A stretch of 64,000 nt of DNA from contig NC_007626.1 in the NCBI RefSeq assembly GCF_000009985.1, positions 1,892,001-1,956,000 on the forward strand. Reading direction: 5' to 3'. Source of the stretch: Paramagnetospirillum magneticum AMB-1 (lineage in GTDB: Bacteria; Pseudomonadota; Alphaproteobacteria; Rhodospirillales; Magnetospirillaceae). The position numbers and the translations under genes were made by a program. Numbering within the stretch: position 1 is the first letter of the stretch; each line of letters opens with the position of its first letter. Of the stretch, positions 57,411 through 64,000 are shown one piece after another. The notes below the pieces were generated by a model that made no database searches, was not told the DNA's origin, and saw only the letters and a list, made by a program, of their open reading frames with translations.

Positions 57411-57799
57411 ATATCGGCGAGGCCGCCCGGCGGTCCGGGATCTCGGCCAAGACCATCCGCTATTACGAATCCGTCGGCCTGATCCCTGAGGCCGGGCGCA
57501 CGGCGGCGGGGTACCGCGCCTATACCGCCAACGAGGTGGAGACGCTGCGCTTCATCCATCGGGCCCGCTCGCTGGGCTTTTCGGTGCGCGATGTGGCCGG
57601 GCTGCTGGAATTGTGGCGTGACCGCTCGCGGGCCAGCACCGACGTCAAGTCCATCGCGCTCAAGCATGTGGCCGATATCGAGCGCAAGATCGCCGAACTG
57701 GACTCCATCCGCCGCACCCTGCTGGACCTGACCACGCGGTGCTGCGGCGACGATCATCCCGACTGCCCGATTCTGGAAGAACTGGCGACGGCGCCATGA
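57407..57799 (+). CDS. cueR: Copper-responsive MerR-family regulator
   Basis: The 130-residue regulator starts MNIGEAARRSGISAKTIRYYESVGLI, has a typical MerR coiled coil, and ends with the metal loop TRCCGDDHPDCPIL. In this loop the Cys pair corresponds to Cu(I)-binding C112 and C120 of E. coli CueR. It should activate the two ACCTTCC-N7-GGAAGGT promoters seen at 55172 and 59013, including its own operon. It overlaps the copA stop. Confidence 0.9.
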   Translation: MNIGEAARRSGISAKTIRYYESVGLIPEAGRTAAGYRAYTANEVETLRFIHRARSLGFSVRDVAGLLELWRDRSRASTDVKSIALKHVADIERKIAELDSIRRTLLDLTTRCCGDDHPDCPILEELATAP

Positions 57800-57862
57800 G
57801 CCTTTGCGCCTCTCGCGGTTTCGCCTTACAAGAGGGACGGCTTCAATCGGGGTGACGATAGA

Positions 57863-58987
57863 GTGGGACGGCGCGACGTCAGACGGATGCTGATGGGTAA
57901 CAAGGTGCCCCTGTGGGAACGCCCTTCCGTCCTGGTCGGCGTGATGGTCGCCGTCCTGGTGCTTGGTGTCGGCATCGGGCTGGCCCTGGGCCTGTGGTCG
58001 GGCAAGGCGGGAAAAGCTCCGCCGCCCGGCGCCGAGCAGGAGCCCGCCCCGGTCATCATGGCTTCGCCCGCCGCCCCCTCTCAGCCCATGCCTTCGGCCG
58101 GTGATGAACCCGACGATGGGCGACCGTTGCTGCAGCCGCCGCCGCCCCGGCCCGATCCCGGCTCTTCCGAGGCGCTGGAATTCGGCCATGCCTCCGACGT
58201 GGTGGCCCTGGCCCCCTTGCCGCCGCCGCCGCCCGCGCCCGAGGTCAAGCTGCCGCCGGCCGGCGCCGCAATCTGGCTGCGCAATGCCCTGCCGGTGCCC
58301 AAGACCGGCGGCAAGCCGGTGATCGCCATCATCATCGACGATCTGGGCGTCGATCGGCGCCGCAGCGAGCGCATGGCCCAGCTCAAGGGGCCGCTGACGC
58401 TGTCCTACATGACCTATGCCGAGGATGTGGCGCACCAGTCCCATGATGCGCGGGCCCGTGGCCACGAGCTGATGGTCCATGTGCCCATGCAGCCGCAAAG
58501 CGCCTCCTACGACCCCGGCGCCGAGGTGCTGGAGGTGGGGCTGTCGTCCGACGAGATCCGCCGCCGCCTCGACTGGGGGCTGTCCCGTTTCGACGGCTAT
58601 GTGGGGATCAACAACCATATGGGCTCGCGCTTCACCTCGGACCCGGCGGGCATGCGGGTGGTGATGGCGGAGCTGCGTCGGCGTGGCCTAGCCTTCATCG
58701 ATTCGGTGACGTCCGAGCGTACGGTGGGGGCGGAGACAGCGCGCCATTACGGCGTCCCCTTCGCCGCCCGTCATGTCTTTCTCGACAATGACCAGGGCGT
58801 CGCCCATGTGCGCGCCCAATTGGCCAAGACCGAGGCCTATGCCCGCAAGCACGGCGCCGCCATCGCCATCGGCCACCCCCATGACGGCACCATCGAGGCT
58901 CTGGCGGGCTGGCTGCCGGGGCTTGAGGGGCGCGGCTTCGCCCTGGTGCCGGTCAGCACCATCATCCGCATGGGCAATGGCGGCTGA
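57863..58987 (+). CDS. Divergent polysaccharide deacetylase-family protein (DUF610)
   Basis: The 374-residue protein has an N-terminal membrane anchor (LVGVMVAVLVLGVGIGLALGL), a Pro-rich linker and a deacetylase-like barrel from about 145: PVIAIIIDDLGVDRRRSE, ELMVHVPMQPQSASYDPG, INNHMGSRFTSD, FIDSVTSE and IAIGHPHDGTIEAL. Family members are linked to the cell envelope or exopolysaccharide. It lies between cueR and copZ but has no obvious copper role. GTG 57863 is the first start; ATGs at 57887 and 57893 are alternatives. Confidence 0.8.
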   Translation: MGRRDVRRMLMGNKVPLWERPSVLVGVMVAVLVLGVGIGLALGLWSGKAGKAPPPGAEQEPAPVIMASPAAPSQPMPSAGDEPDDGRPLLQPPPPRPDPGSSEALEFGHASDVVALAPLPPPPPAPEVKLPPAGAAIWLRNALPVPKTGGKPVIAIIIDDLGVDRRRSERMAQLKGPLTLSYMTYAEDVAHQSHDARARGHELMVHVPMQPQSASYDPGAEVLEVGLSSDEIRRRLDWGLSRFDGYVGINNHMGSRFTSDPAGMRVVMAELRRRGLAFIDSVTSERTVGAETARHYGVPFAARHVFLDNDQGVAHVRAQLAKTEAYARKHGAAIAIGHPHDGTIEALAGWLPGLEGRGFALVPVSTIIRMGNGG

Positions 58988-59012
58988 GGGCGGCGACCCG
59001 TCGAATCCCGCT

Positions 59013-59036
59013 TGACCTTCCATGGGCTGGAAGGTT
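59013..59036 (+). promoter_or_regulatory. CueR-type operator/promoter of copZ
   Basis: TTGACCTTCC-ATGGGCT-GGAAGGTT repeats the ACCTTCC-N7-GGAAGGT core of the copA operator with the same 7-base spacing. It lies about 40 bases before the copZ start, so both export pump and chaperone should respond to copper together. Confidence 0.75.
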
Positions 59037-59075
59037 CATGCTGAGGCCTTCGCAATCCTTGAACGGGAGTTGACC

Positions 59076-59276
59076 ATGTCCGCCACCTATCGCGTTACCG
59101 GCATGAGCTGCGGCGGTTGTTCCAAGTCGGTGACCTCGGCCATTCAGGAAATCACCCCCGGCGCCAAGGTCGAAGTCAACCTGGAGGCCAAGGCGGTGAC
59201 CGTGGAAGGTGCCGACGAGGCCCAGGTCCGCCAGGCCGTTGATGCCGCCGGATTTGGCTTTGAGGGTCGGGTTTAG
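59076..59276 (+). CDS. copZ: Copper chaperone CopZ-like protein
   Basis: The 66-residue heavy-metal-associated protein has VTGMSCGGCSKSVTSAI, with the Cu(I)-binding CxxC, and the compact ferredoxin-like fold GAKVEVNLEAKAVTVEGADEAQVRQAVDAAGFGFE. It carries Cu(I) to CopA. Start ATG 59076 follows ACGGGAGTTGACC. It has its own CueR-type promoter and is convergent with the minus-strand regulator. Confidence 0.85.
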   Translation: MSATYRVTGMSCGGCSKSVTSAIQEITPGAKVEVNLEAKAVTVEGADEAQVRQAVDAAGFGFEGRV

Positions 59277-59842
59277 CCCTCGATCAGGCCGGTTCCCTCG
59301 GCCCGCGCCAGACGCCGCAGCACCTCGGCCATCTCCTCCAGGGCGTCGACCTGATGGTCCAGCCAGACTCGTCCCAGGGGGCCGTTGAGCGACCAGGCGG
59401 CACAGGCGGCGGTGCGGGTGGCGATCTCGCAATCGCAGGCCCGCAGCAGGGCGTCGATCTGGCGTCGCCGTACCGCCGCCGGAGCCAGATCGAGAAAGGC
59501 CAATTTCAGTCGGATGCCAACCTGCCCGAAGGTGGAAAGCGGCGCCGCCAGCGGCTGAGCCACCAGATCCTGAAGGCGGCGGCGGCCGTCGCCGGTGATG
59601 GCCAAGCGCAACGAGCGTTCCACCGGGTTGAGCAGGCCGCCCTCCAGCATTTCATCCATGGCATCGAAGCTCAGCTGCGAGACCGGCATCCAGGCCGGAC
59701 CCGCCAGGGCGGCGACCGCCTGGGCCACTTCGTCCATGGTCAGCGGCGCCCGCTCGACGGCGCCCAGCACCGCCAGCCAGATATAGTCCCGGGCGGTCAT
59801 GGCCTGCCGGTTCAGGATCGTCCTGCCTTCTATGAACCCCAT
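59273..59842 (-). CDS. PadR-like winged-helix regulator
   Basis: From ATG 59842 the 189-residue protein has a PadR-type layout: ARDYIWLAVLGAVERAPLTMDEVAQAVAAL, a wing with LLNPVERSLRLAITGDGRRRLQDL, and a C-terminal helical dimerisation part (RLKLAFLDLAPAAVRRRQIDALL). The start follows TTGAGGGCGTG. A longer frame to 59914 would read through the palindrome at 59862-59876, so the shorter start is favoured. Divergent from the slipin gene; targets unknown. Confidence 0.65.
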   Translation of the reverse strand: MGFIEGRTILNRQAMTARDYIWLAVLGAVERAPLTMDEVAQAVAALAGPAWMPVSQLSFDAMDEMLEGGLLNPVERSLRLAITGDGRRRLQDLVAQPLAAPLSTFGQVGIRLKLAFLDLAPAAVRRRQIDALLRACDCEIATRTAACAAWSLNGPLGRVWLDHQVDALEEMAEVLRRLARAEGTGLIEG

Positions 59843-59861
59843 CACGCCCTCAAGATGCAAA

Positions 59862-59876
59862 TGCGAATGACTCGCA
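59862..59876. promoter_or_regulatory. Palindrome between divergent genes (Fur-box-like)
   Basis: TGCGA-ATGAC-TCGCA is a 5-bp inverted repeat around 5 bases, embedded in AT-rich sequence (ATGCAA before, ATATGATC after). Its look recalls Fur boxes (GCGAATGATTCGC-like), but the fit is not exact. It could also be the operator of the adjacent PadR-like regulator. Confidence 0.4.
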
Positions 59877-59966
59877 ATATGATCGAGGTCGGGTCTATTT
59901 GCAAGTGGCATCATGGTGAAGGAGGCGAATTGCGCCTATGATCGTTCTCCCACAAGGAGAAAAGTC

Positions 59967-60764
59967 ATGCCCCCGACCCTGATCGTCTGGCTGGTGCTTG
60001 CCGTGGTGGTGGTGATCATCCTGGCCAAATCCATCTGCATCGTGCCGCAGACCCAGAAAGGCGTGGTGCTTACCCTGGGGCGCTATACCGGCACGCGCGA
60101 GCCTGGGCTCCGGCTGGTCATCCCCTTCATCCAGAACCTGATCCCGGTGGATATCCGCCTGGCGGTGATGGAGGTGCCCACCCAGGACGTCATCAGCCGC
60201 GACAACGTCTCGGTCAAGGTGACGGCGGTGGTCTATTACCGGGTCAGCAACGCCATGAAGGCGGTGCTGGAGGTGGCCAATTACCGGGAGGCGGTCAGCC
60301 AGCTGGCGCAGATCACCACCCGCTCGACCCTGGGGTCCCACACCCTGGACCAGCTGCTGGGCCAGCAGGAAGACCTGAAGCAGGCCATCCGCCGCATTCT
60401 GGACGAGCGCACGGAATCCTGGGGCGTCGAGGTCGAGAACGTGGAGATCCGCAGCGTCGACCTTGACCCCAACATGATCCGCGCCATGGGGCAGGAGGCC
60501 GAGGCCGAACGCGGGCGGCGCGCCCGCATCATCACCGCCCAGGGCGAGTTCGAAGCCGCCACCAAACTGGCCGAGGCCGCCACCCTGATGGATGGCAAGC
60601 CCGGGGCCATGCTGCTGCGCTATCTGGCGACGCTGAAGGACATCGCCGTCGAGCACAACTCCACCATCATCTTCCCCATTCCGTCGGACATCATGGCCCC
60701 GGCGGCCCAGGGGTTGAACGCGGTGGTCAACAAGCTGGTGGCGGAATCGGTGGGCAAGGGGTGA
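59967..60764 (+). CDS. SPFH/band-7 (slipin/stomatin-like) membrane protein
   Basis: The 265-residue protein has a single N-terminal membrane helix (LIVWLVLAVVVVIILAKSI) and the SPFH domain: VVLTLGRYTGTREPGLRLVIPFIQNLI, VPTQDVISRDNVSVKVTAVVYYRV, NYREAVSQLAQITTRSTLG and a C-terminal helical part (AEAERGRRARIITAQGEFEAATKLAEAA). Slipins organise membrane microdomains, often with an NfeD partner protease; no NfeD is found next to it here. ATG 59967 follows ACAAGGAGAAAAGTC. Confidence 0.85.
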   Translation: MPPTLIVWLVLAVVVVIILAKSICIVPQTQKGVVLTLGRYTGTREPGLRLVIPFIQNLIPVDIRLAVMEVPTQDVISRDNVSVKVTAVVYYRVSNAMKAVLEVANYREAVSQLAQITTRSTLGSHTLDQLLGQQEDLKQAIRRILDERTESWGVEVENVEIRSVDLDPNMIRAMGQEAEAERGRRARIITAQGEFEAATKLAEAATLMDGKPGAMLLRYLATLKDIAVEHNSTIIFPIPSDIMAPAAQGLNAVVNKLVAESVGKG

Positions 60765-60789
60765 GGCCTTGGGCTGCCGCCCAAACCTT

Positions 60790-60864
60790 CCCTTTTATTT
60801 TCTCAATAAACAAAAAGGGGGTTCGGGGCATCGCCCCGATTGGGGTTTGGGGCAAAAGCCCCAA
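60790..60864. terminator. Hairpins downstream of slipin and trpE (dispersed repeat family)
   Basis: CCCTTTT...AAAAAGGG, CGGGGC-ATC-GCCCCG (60824-60838) and TTGGGGC-AAAA-GCCCCAA (60847-60864) lie between the convergent slipin and trpE genes. The words AAGGGGGTTCGGGG and CGCCCCGA are shared with the 34052-34112 element. Confidence 0.6.
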
Positions 60865-60871
60865 TCACCCC

Positions 60872-62392
60872 CTACTGCTTCACCAGCGTATAGTCGATGG
60901 CATCCTCGGCGGCGCGCACCAGGGCGCGGGCCTTGTTCATGCACTCCTCGTGCTCGGACAGCGGCACCGAATCGGCGACGATGCCGGCCCCGGCCTGGAC
61001 ATACATGGTGCCGTCCTTGACCAGGGTGGTGCGCAGCGCGATGCAGGTGTCCATGTTGCCGTTGCCGTCGAAATAGCCGATGGCGCCGGCATAGAACGAG
61101 CGCCGCTCGGTCTCCAACTCGTCGATGATCTCCATGGCGCGGATCTTGGGGGCGCCCGAGGTGGTGCCGGCCGGGAAGCCGGCCATCAGGGCGTCCATGG
61201 CGTCGCAGCCCTCGCGGATCTTGCCTTCCACGTTGGAGACGATGTGCATGACGTGGGAATAGTATTCCACGGTCATCTTCTTGGTGACTTCGACCGTGCC
61301 GATGGCGGCCACCCGGCCCACGTCGTTGCGGCCCAGATCCAGCAGCATCAGGTGTTCGGCCAGTTCCTTGGGATCGGCCAGCAGGTCGGCGGCCAGTTCC
61401 TCGTCCTCGGCGGGGGTCTTGCCCCGGCGCCGCGTTCCGGCGATGGGGCGGATGGTGACCTTGTCGTCACGCAGCCGCACCAGGATTTCCGGGCTGGAGC
61501 CCACCAGCTGGAACTCGCCCAGATCCAGGAAGAACAGGAACGGGCTAGGGTTGAGCCGGCGCAGCGAGCGATAGAGCGAGAACGGCGGCAGGCGGAACGG
61601 CACCGCCAGGCGCTGGGACAGCACCACCTGGAAGATATCGCCGGCGGCGATGTATTCCTGGGCCTTCTCGACCATGCGGCAATAATGCTCGGGCGACACG
61701 CTGGGCACCGGGATGGGCTGGTGCTCGTCGCGGGGGAAGCCGAGATAGGTGTGGGGCAGGGGGCTTTCCAGGGACTCGACGATGTGTTCGAGCCGCTCCC
61801 AGGCCAGGTCCCACGCCGCCTGGGCGTCCATGCCGGCCCGCGGCCAGACGGGGGCGACGGCGGTCAGGGTGCCGTTGACGTTGTCGAACACCGCCATGAT
61901 GGTTGGGCGCATGAAGATGCCGTCGGGCACCTTGATGGGGTCGGGATTGGCATCGGGCAGCTTTTCCGCCAGCCGCACCATGTCGTAGCTCATATAGCCG
62001 ATCAAGCCGGCCGACATGGGGGGCAGGTGGGGCGGGGTCTCGATGCCGCATTCCGCCACCAGGGCTCGCAGGCTGTCGAGGGCGCCTGACTTGGCCGCCA
62101 CCGGGCAGGGCAGGAACTCGCTGGTCTTGGAGCGGGCGTTACGGTTGATCCAGGCCTCGTTGCCGACGCATTTCCACAGCAGATCCGGCCGCATGCCCAG
62201 GATGGAATAGCGTCCGCGCACCGCGCCGCCCTCCACCGATTCCAGCAGGAAGGCGTTGGGCTGGCCGCCCGCCAGCTTCATGAAGGCGGAAACTGGAGTC
62301 TCCAGGTCGGCCACCAACACCCGCCAGACCACCTGAGGCTTGCCATCGTCATAGGCTGCGGCAAAGGCGGAGAAGTCGGGCTGATGGCTCAT
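60872..62392 (-). CDS. trpE: Anthranilate synthase component I
   Basis: The 506-residue enzyme makes anthranilate from chorismate with TrpG glutamine amidotransferase. It shows the Trp-feedback site NAFLLESVEGG, SQRLAVPF, GSSPEILVRL, IRPIAGTRRRGKT, LLDLGRNDVGRV, and FPAGTTSGAPKIRAMEIIDELE. The AMPM start is MSHQPDFSAF at 62392, 10 bases after ppiD. In relatives trpG, trpD and trpC continue downstream, but here slipin follows convergently, so the rest of the trp genes are elsewhere. Confidence 0.95.
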   Translation of the reverse strand: MSHQPDFSAFAAAYDDGKPQVVWRVLVADLETPVSAFMKLAGGQPNAFLLESVEGGAVRGRYSILGMRPDLLWKCVGNEAWINRNARSKTSEFLPCPVAAKSGALDSLRALVAECGIETPPHLPPMSAGLIGYMSYDMVRLAEKLPDANPDPIKVPDGIFMRPTIMAVFDNVNGTLTAVAPVWPRAGMDAQAAWDLAWERLEHIVESLESPLPHTYLGFPRDEHQPIPVPSVSPEHYCRMVEKAQEYIAAGDIFQVVLSQRLAVPFRLPPFSLYRSLRRLNPSPFLFFLDLGEFQLVGSSPEILVRLRDDKVTIRPIAGTRRRGKTPAEDEELAADLLADPKELAEHLMLLDLGRNDVGRVAAIGTVEVTKKMTVEYYSHVMHIVSNVEGKIREGCDAMDALMAGFPAGTTSGAPKIRAMEIIDELETERRSFYAGAIGYFDGNGNMDTCIALRTTLVKDGTMYVQAGAGIVADSVPLSEHEECMNKARALVRAAEDAIDYTLVKQ

Positions 62393-62402
62393 GGTGACGC
62401 TG

Positions 62403-64000
62403 CTACTCTTCGCGGGTCAGTTGGGGACGGTCCACCTTGACGCCGATGGAGGCGTTCAGGGCGGCGATGTACTGGTCGGCAATGTCGGTGGCCACCGCCT
62501 GCGACACGCGCTGGCGGGCCGCCTGGGTCAGGGCGGGATTGGCGTTGGTGTCGAAGGTCACCACCTTGGCCAGTCGGGCCACCAGGGTGCCGCCCTGGAC
62601 CGGCGCGGTGGCGATTCCTCCCGGCTGGGCCTTGAACAGTTCGGCGATGATGGTGGCCGGCAGCGCTGTGCCTTCGGCCGGCTCGCGGACGAACGGCTTC
62701 GAGGTTTCCAGCTTGGCGCCGGCCGAAAGGGCCACCTGGGCGATGCCTTCGCCGACCTTGATGCGGTCAGCCAGCTTCAGGGCCTTGTCGCGGGCCTGCT
62801 CCTGGCGGCGTTCGGCCTGCCAGGTGGCGACCACCTCGGACCTGATCTCGGCCAAGGGCTTGGGAGCGGGCGCGGTGACGCCATCGACGTGCAGCAGGAA
62901 GTAGCCGTTATTGGGCACTTCGGTCAGCGGGCTTTCGGTGTTTTGGTCGGTGTGGAAGGCCACGTCCAGGAACTGGTCGGATTTGGGAAGATCGGCCACC
63001 GGCTTGCCGTCGGCACCGCGGCCCTGAGCGTCCACGGCGGCGATCTTGACGGTCTTGAGGTTGTGGCGCTTGGCCGCTTCTTCCAGGGTGGCGCCGCCGC
63101 CCAACGCGTCCTCAACGCGATTGGCCAGTTCGGACAGGCCGTCCGTGGCCTTTTCCTTGCGCATGTCCTGCTCCAGTTGCGCCTTGACCTCGTCGAAGGA
63201 GCGGGTGCGGCCGGGCTGAATCTGAGAGACCTTGACCACGTGCCAGCCCAGCGCCGTCTTGACGGGTTGGCTGGTGGCGCCGGAGGACAGCTTGAACACC
63301 GCCTCGGCCAGTCCTTCGGGCAGGTCGTTCTTCTCGATGACGCCCAGATCGATGATCTCGCTGTTCAGAGCCTTAGCAATGGTCGCCAGATCCTTGCCCC
63401 CGGTCACCAGATCGGTGGCCTTGGCGGCGGCGGAAGACTCGTCGAAGACGATCTGCGACACGGCGCGGCGTTCCGGCGTGGAGAATTCCTCGATGCGCTG
63501 CCGGTAAGCGTCGCGCACCATCTCCTCGTCGATGTCGATGCCGCCGGCCACGTCGGAGGGACGCAGCAGCAGAACGGTCAGCGCCCGGAATTCCGGCGCC
63601 ATGAACCGGCTGACGTTGTCCTTGTAATAGGCTTCCAGCACGGCCGCGTCGGGGGCGGCGGGCAGGGGCGTGGACTCATCCTTGATCAGGAAGGTCTCGG
63701 CCACCCGGCGCTCCTCCCGCCAGGCCAGCAGCGGATCGGTCAGGGCCTGGGGCGCGCCGATGCCGGCGGCGACGGTCTCCACCATCTGGTTGCGCACCAT
63801 GTTGGTGCGCTCGGTCTTCATGAAGCTGTCCTCGGTGTGGCCAAGGCGCGAGAGGCGCGAGCGGAAGAGGTCGCGGTCGAACTGGCCCGTCGGCCCCTTG
63901 AAGGCGGGGTTGGAGGCCACACGGCGCAAAATGGTCTCGTCGGTGGCGGCAAGGCCCAGCGAGCGGGCCGCCTCGTCGATCAGGGTGCGGGCGATCAGCG
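62403..64000 (-). CDS. Peptidyl-prolyl isomerase PpiD/SurA-type (5' end outside window)
   Basis: The visible 532 residues are the C-terminal part of a PpiD-like periplasmic foldase. A SurA_N-like helical region begins the piece (LIDEAARSLGLAATDETILRRVASNPAFKG, split as LIDEAARSLGLAATDE and RRVASNPAFKG). Then comes a parvulin-type domain (ERRAVSQIVFDESSAAAK, IIDLGVIEKNDLPEGLAEAVFKL, VKTALGWHVVKVSQIQPGR) and a second helical region. It would help fold outer-membrane proteins. The N-terminal membrane anchor is cut off by the window edge. trpE follows directly. Confidence 0.85.
   Translation of the reverse strand, partial: LIARTLIDEAARSLGLAATDETILRRVASNPAFKGPTGQFDRDLFRSRLSRLGHTEDSFMKTERTNMVRNQMVETVAAGIGAPQALTDPLLAWREERRVAETFLIKDESTPLPAAPDAAVLEAYYKDNVSRFMAPEFRALTVLLLRPSDVAGGIDIDEEMVRDAYRQRIEEFSTPERRAVSQIVFDESSAAAKATDLVTGGKDLATIAKALNSEIIDLGVIEKNDLPEGLAEAVFKLSSGATSQPVKTALGWHVVKVSQIQPGRTRSFDEVKAQLEQDMRKEKATDGLSELANRVEDALGGGATLEEAAKRHNLKTVKIAAVDAQGRGADGKPVADLPKSDQFLDVAFHTDQNTESPLTEVPNNGYFLLHVDGVTAPAPKPLAEIRSEVVATWQAERRQEQARDKALKLADRIKVGEGIAQVALSAGAKLETSKPFVREPAEGTALPATIIAELFKAQPGGIATAPVQGGTLVARLAKVVTFDTNANPALTQAARQRVSQAVATDIADQYIAALNASIGVKVDRPQLTREE

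Overview
The window comes from a high-GC alphaproteobacterium. Gene content and style (branched-chain amino-acid ABC operon, ppiD next to trpE, a cobalamin-riboswitch-controlled radical-SAM peptide locus, GNxGAGKTTL-type proteins with strong alphaproteobacterial character) suggest Magnetospirillum/Paramagnetospirillum or a close relative in the Rhodospirillales. This is an inference from style; no marker gene proves it.

Region 1 (about 1-31.4 kb) is most of a Mu-like transposable siphophage prophage, nearly all on the + strand. The early block holds a XRE regulator, a ParB-like protein, small unknown genes, a cytosine methyltransferase with broken frames, and GemA. Two minus-strand membrane-protein cargo genes follow, then a Mor-like middle activator. 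The lysis cassette is a transglycosylase with an Rz spanin whose Rz1 lipoprotein is embedded out of frame. The Mu head module follows: gp27, terminase gp28, portal gp29, a MuF protein with a C-terminal toxin-like domain, protease I with nested scaffold Z, the major capsid and the connector proteins. The tail is siphovirus/GTA-like: tube, frameshifted assembly chaperone, tape measure, DUF2460, DUF2163, NlpC/P60, glycine-rich hub and fibre. It ends with a Com-like regulator and a DNA adenine methylase. The transposase genes A/B and the left end lie outside the window or are missing. A 16-bp palindrome sits before both the lysis gene and the protease gene, which are the positions of the Mu late promoters Plys and PI.

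Region 2 (31.4-32.5 kb) is a junction: a minus-strand membrane protein, the C-terminal half of a tyrosine integrase, and a tRNA-Lys(CTT) with its terminator. It looks like the scar of an older tRNA-targeted element beside the Mu-like prophage.

Region 3 (32.6-64 kb) is chromosomal housekeeping. It holds a TrpB2-type enzyme and a minus-strand string argC - gamma carbonic anhydrase - degenerate GGDEF/EAL-like protein - multipass membrane protein (C-terminus frameshifted) - AsmA. A cobalamin riboswitch drives a 38-residue peptide overlapping a radical SAM/SPASM enzyme (CbpA/CbpB-like RiPP system), followed by a secreted DUF4189 protein. Next come an LpoB/COG3014/YcfL-like envelope lipoprotein operon, a response-regulator diguanylate cyclase, livFGMH with a DUF6867-like gene, and a chemoreceptor. 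A copper regulon (copA-cueR and copZ, each copper-transporter/chaperone gene behind a CueR-type operator) surrounds a divergent polysaccharide deacetylase. A PadR-like regulator, a slipin, trpE and ppiD (cut by the window edge) complete the window.

The most interesting items are the riboswitch-controlled RiPP locus, the toxin-tipped MuF protein, the multi-frame methyltransferase with a G8 tract, the paired phage palindromes, and several single-base frame lesions in short G/C runs that could be decay or sequencing error.
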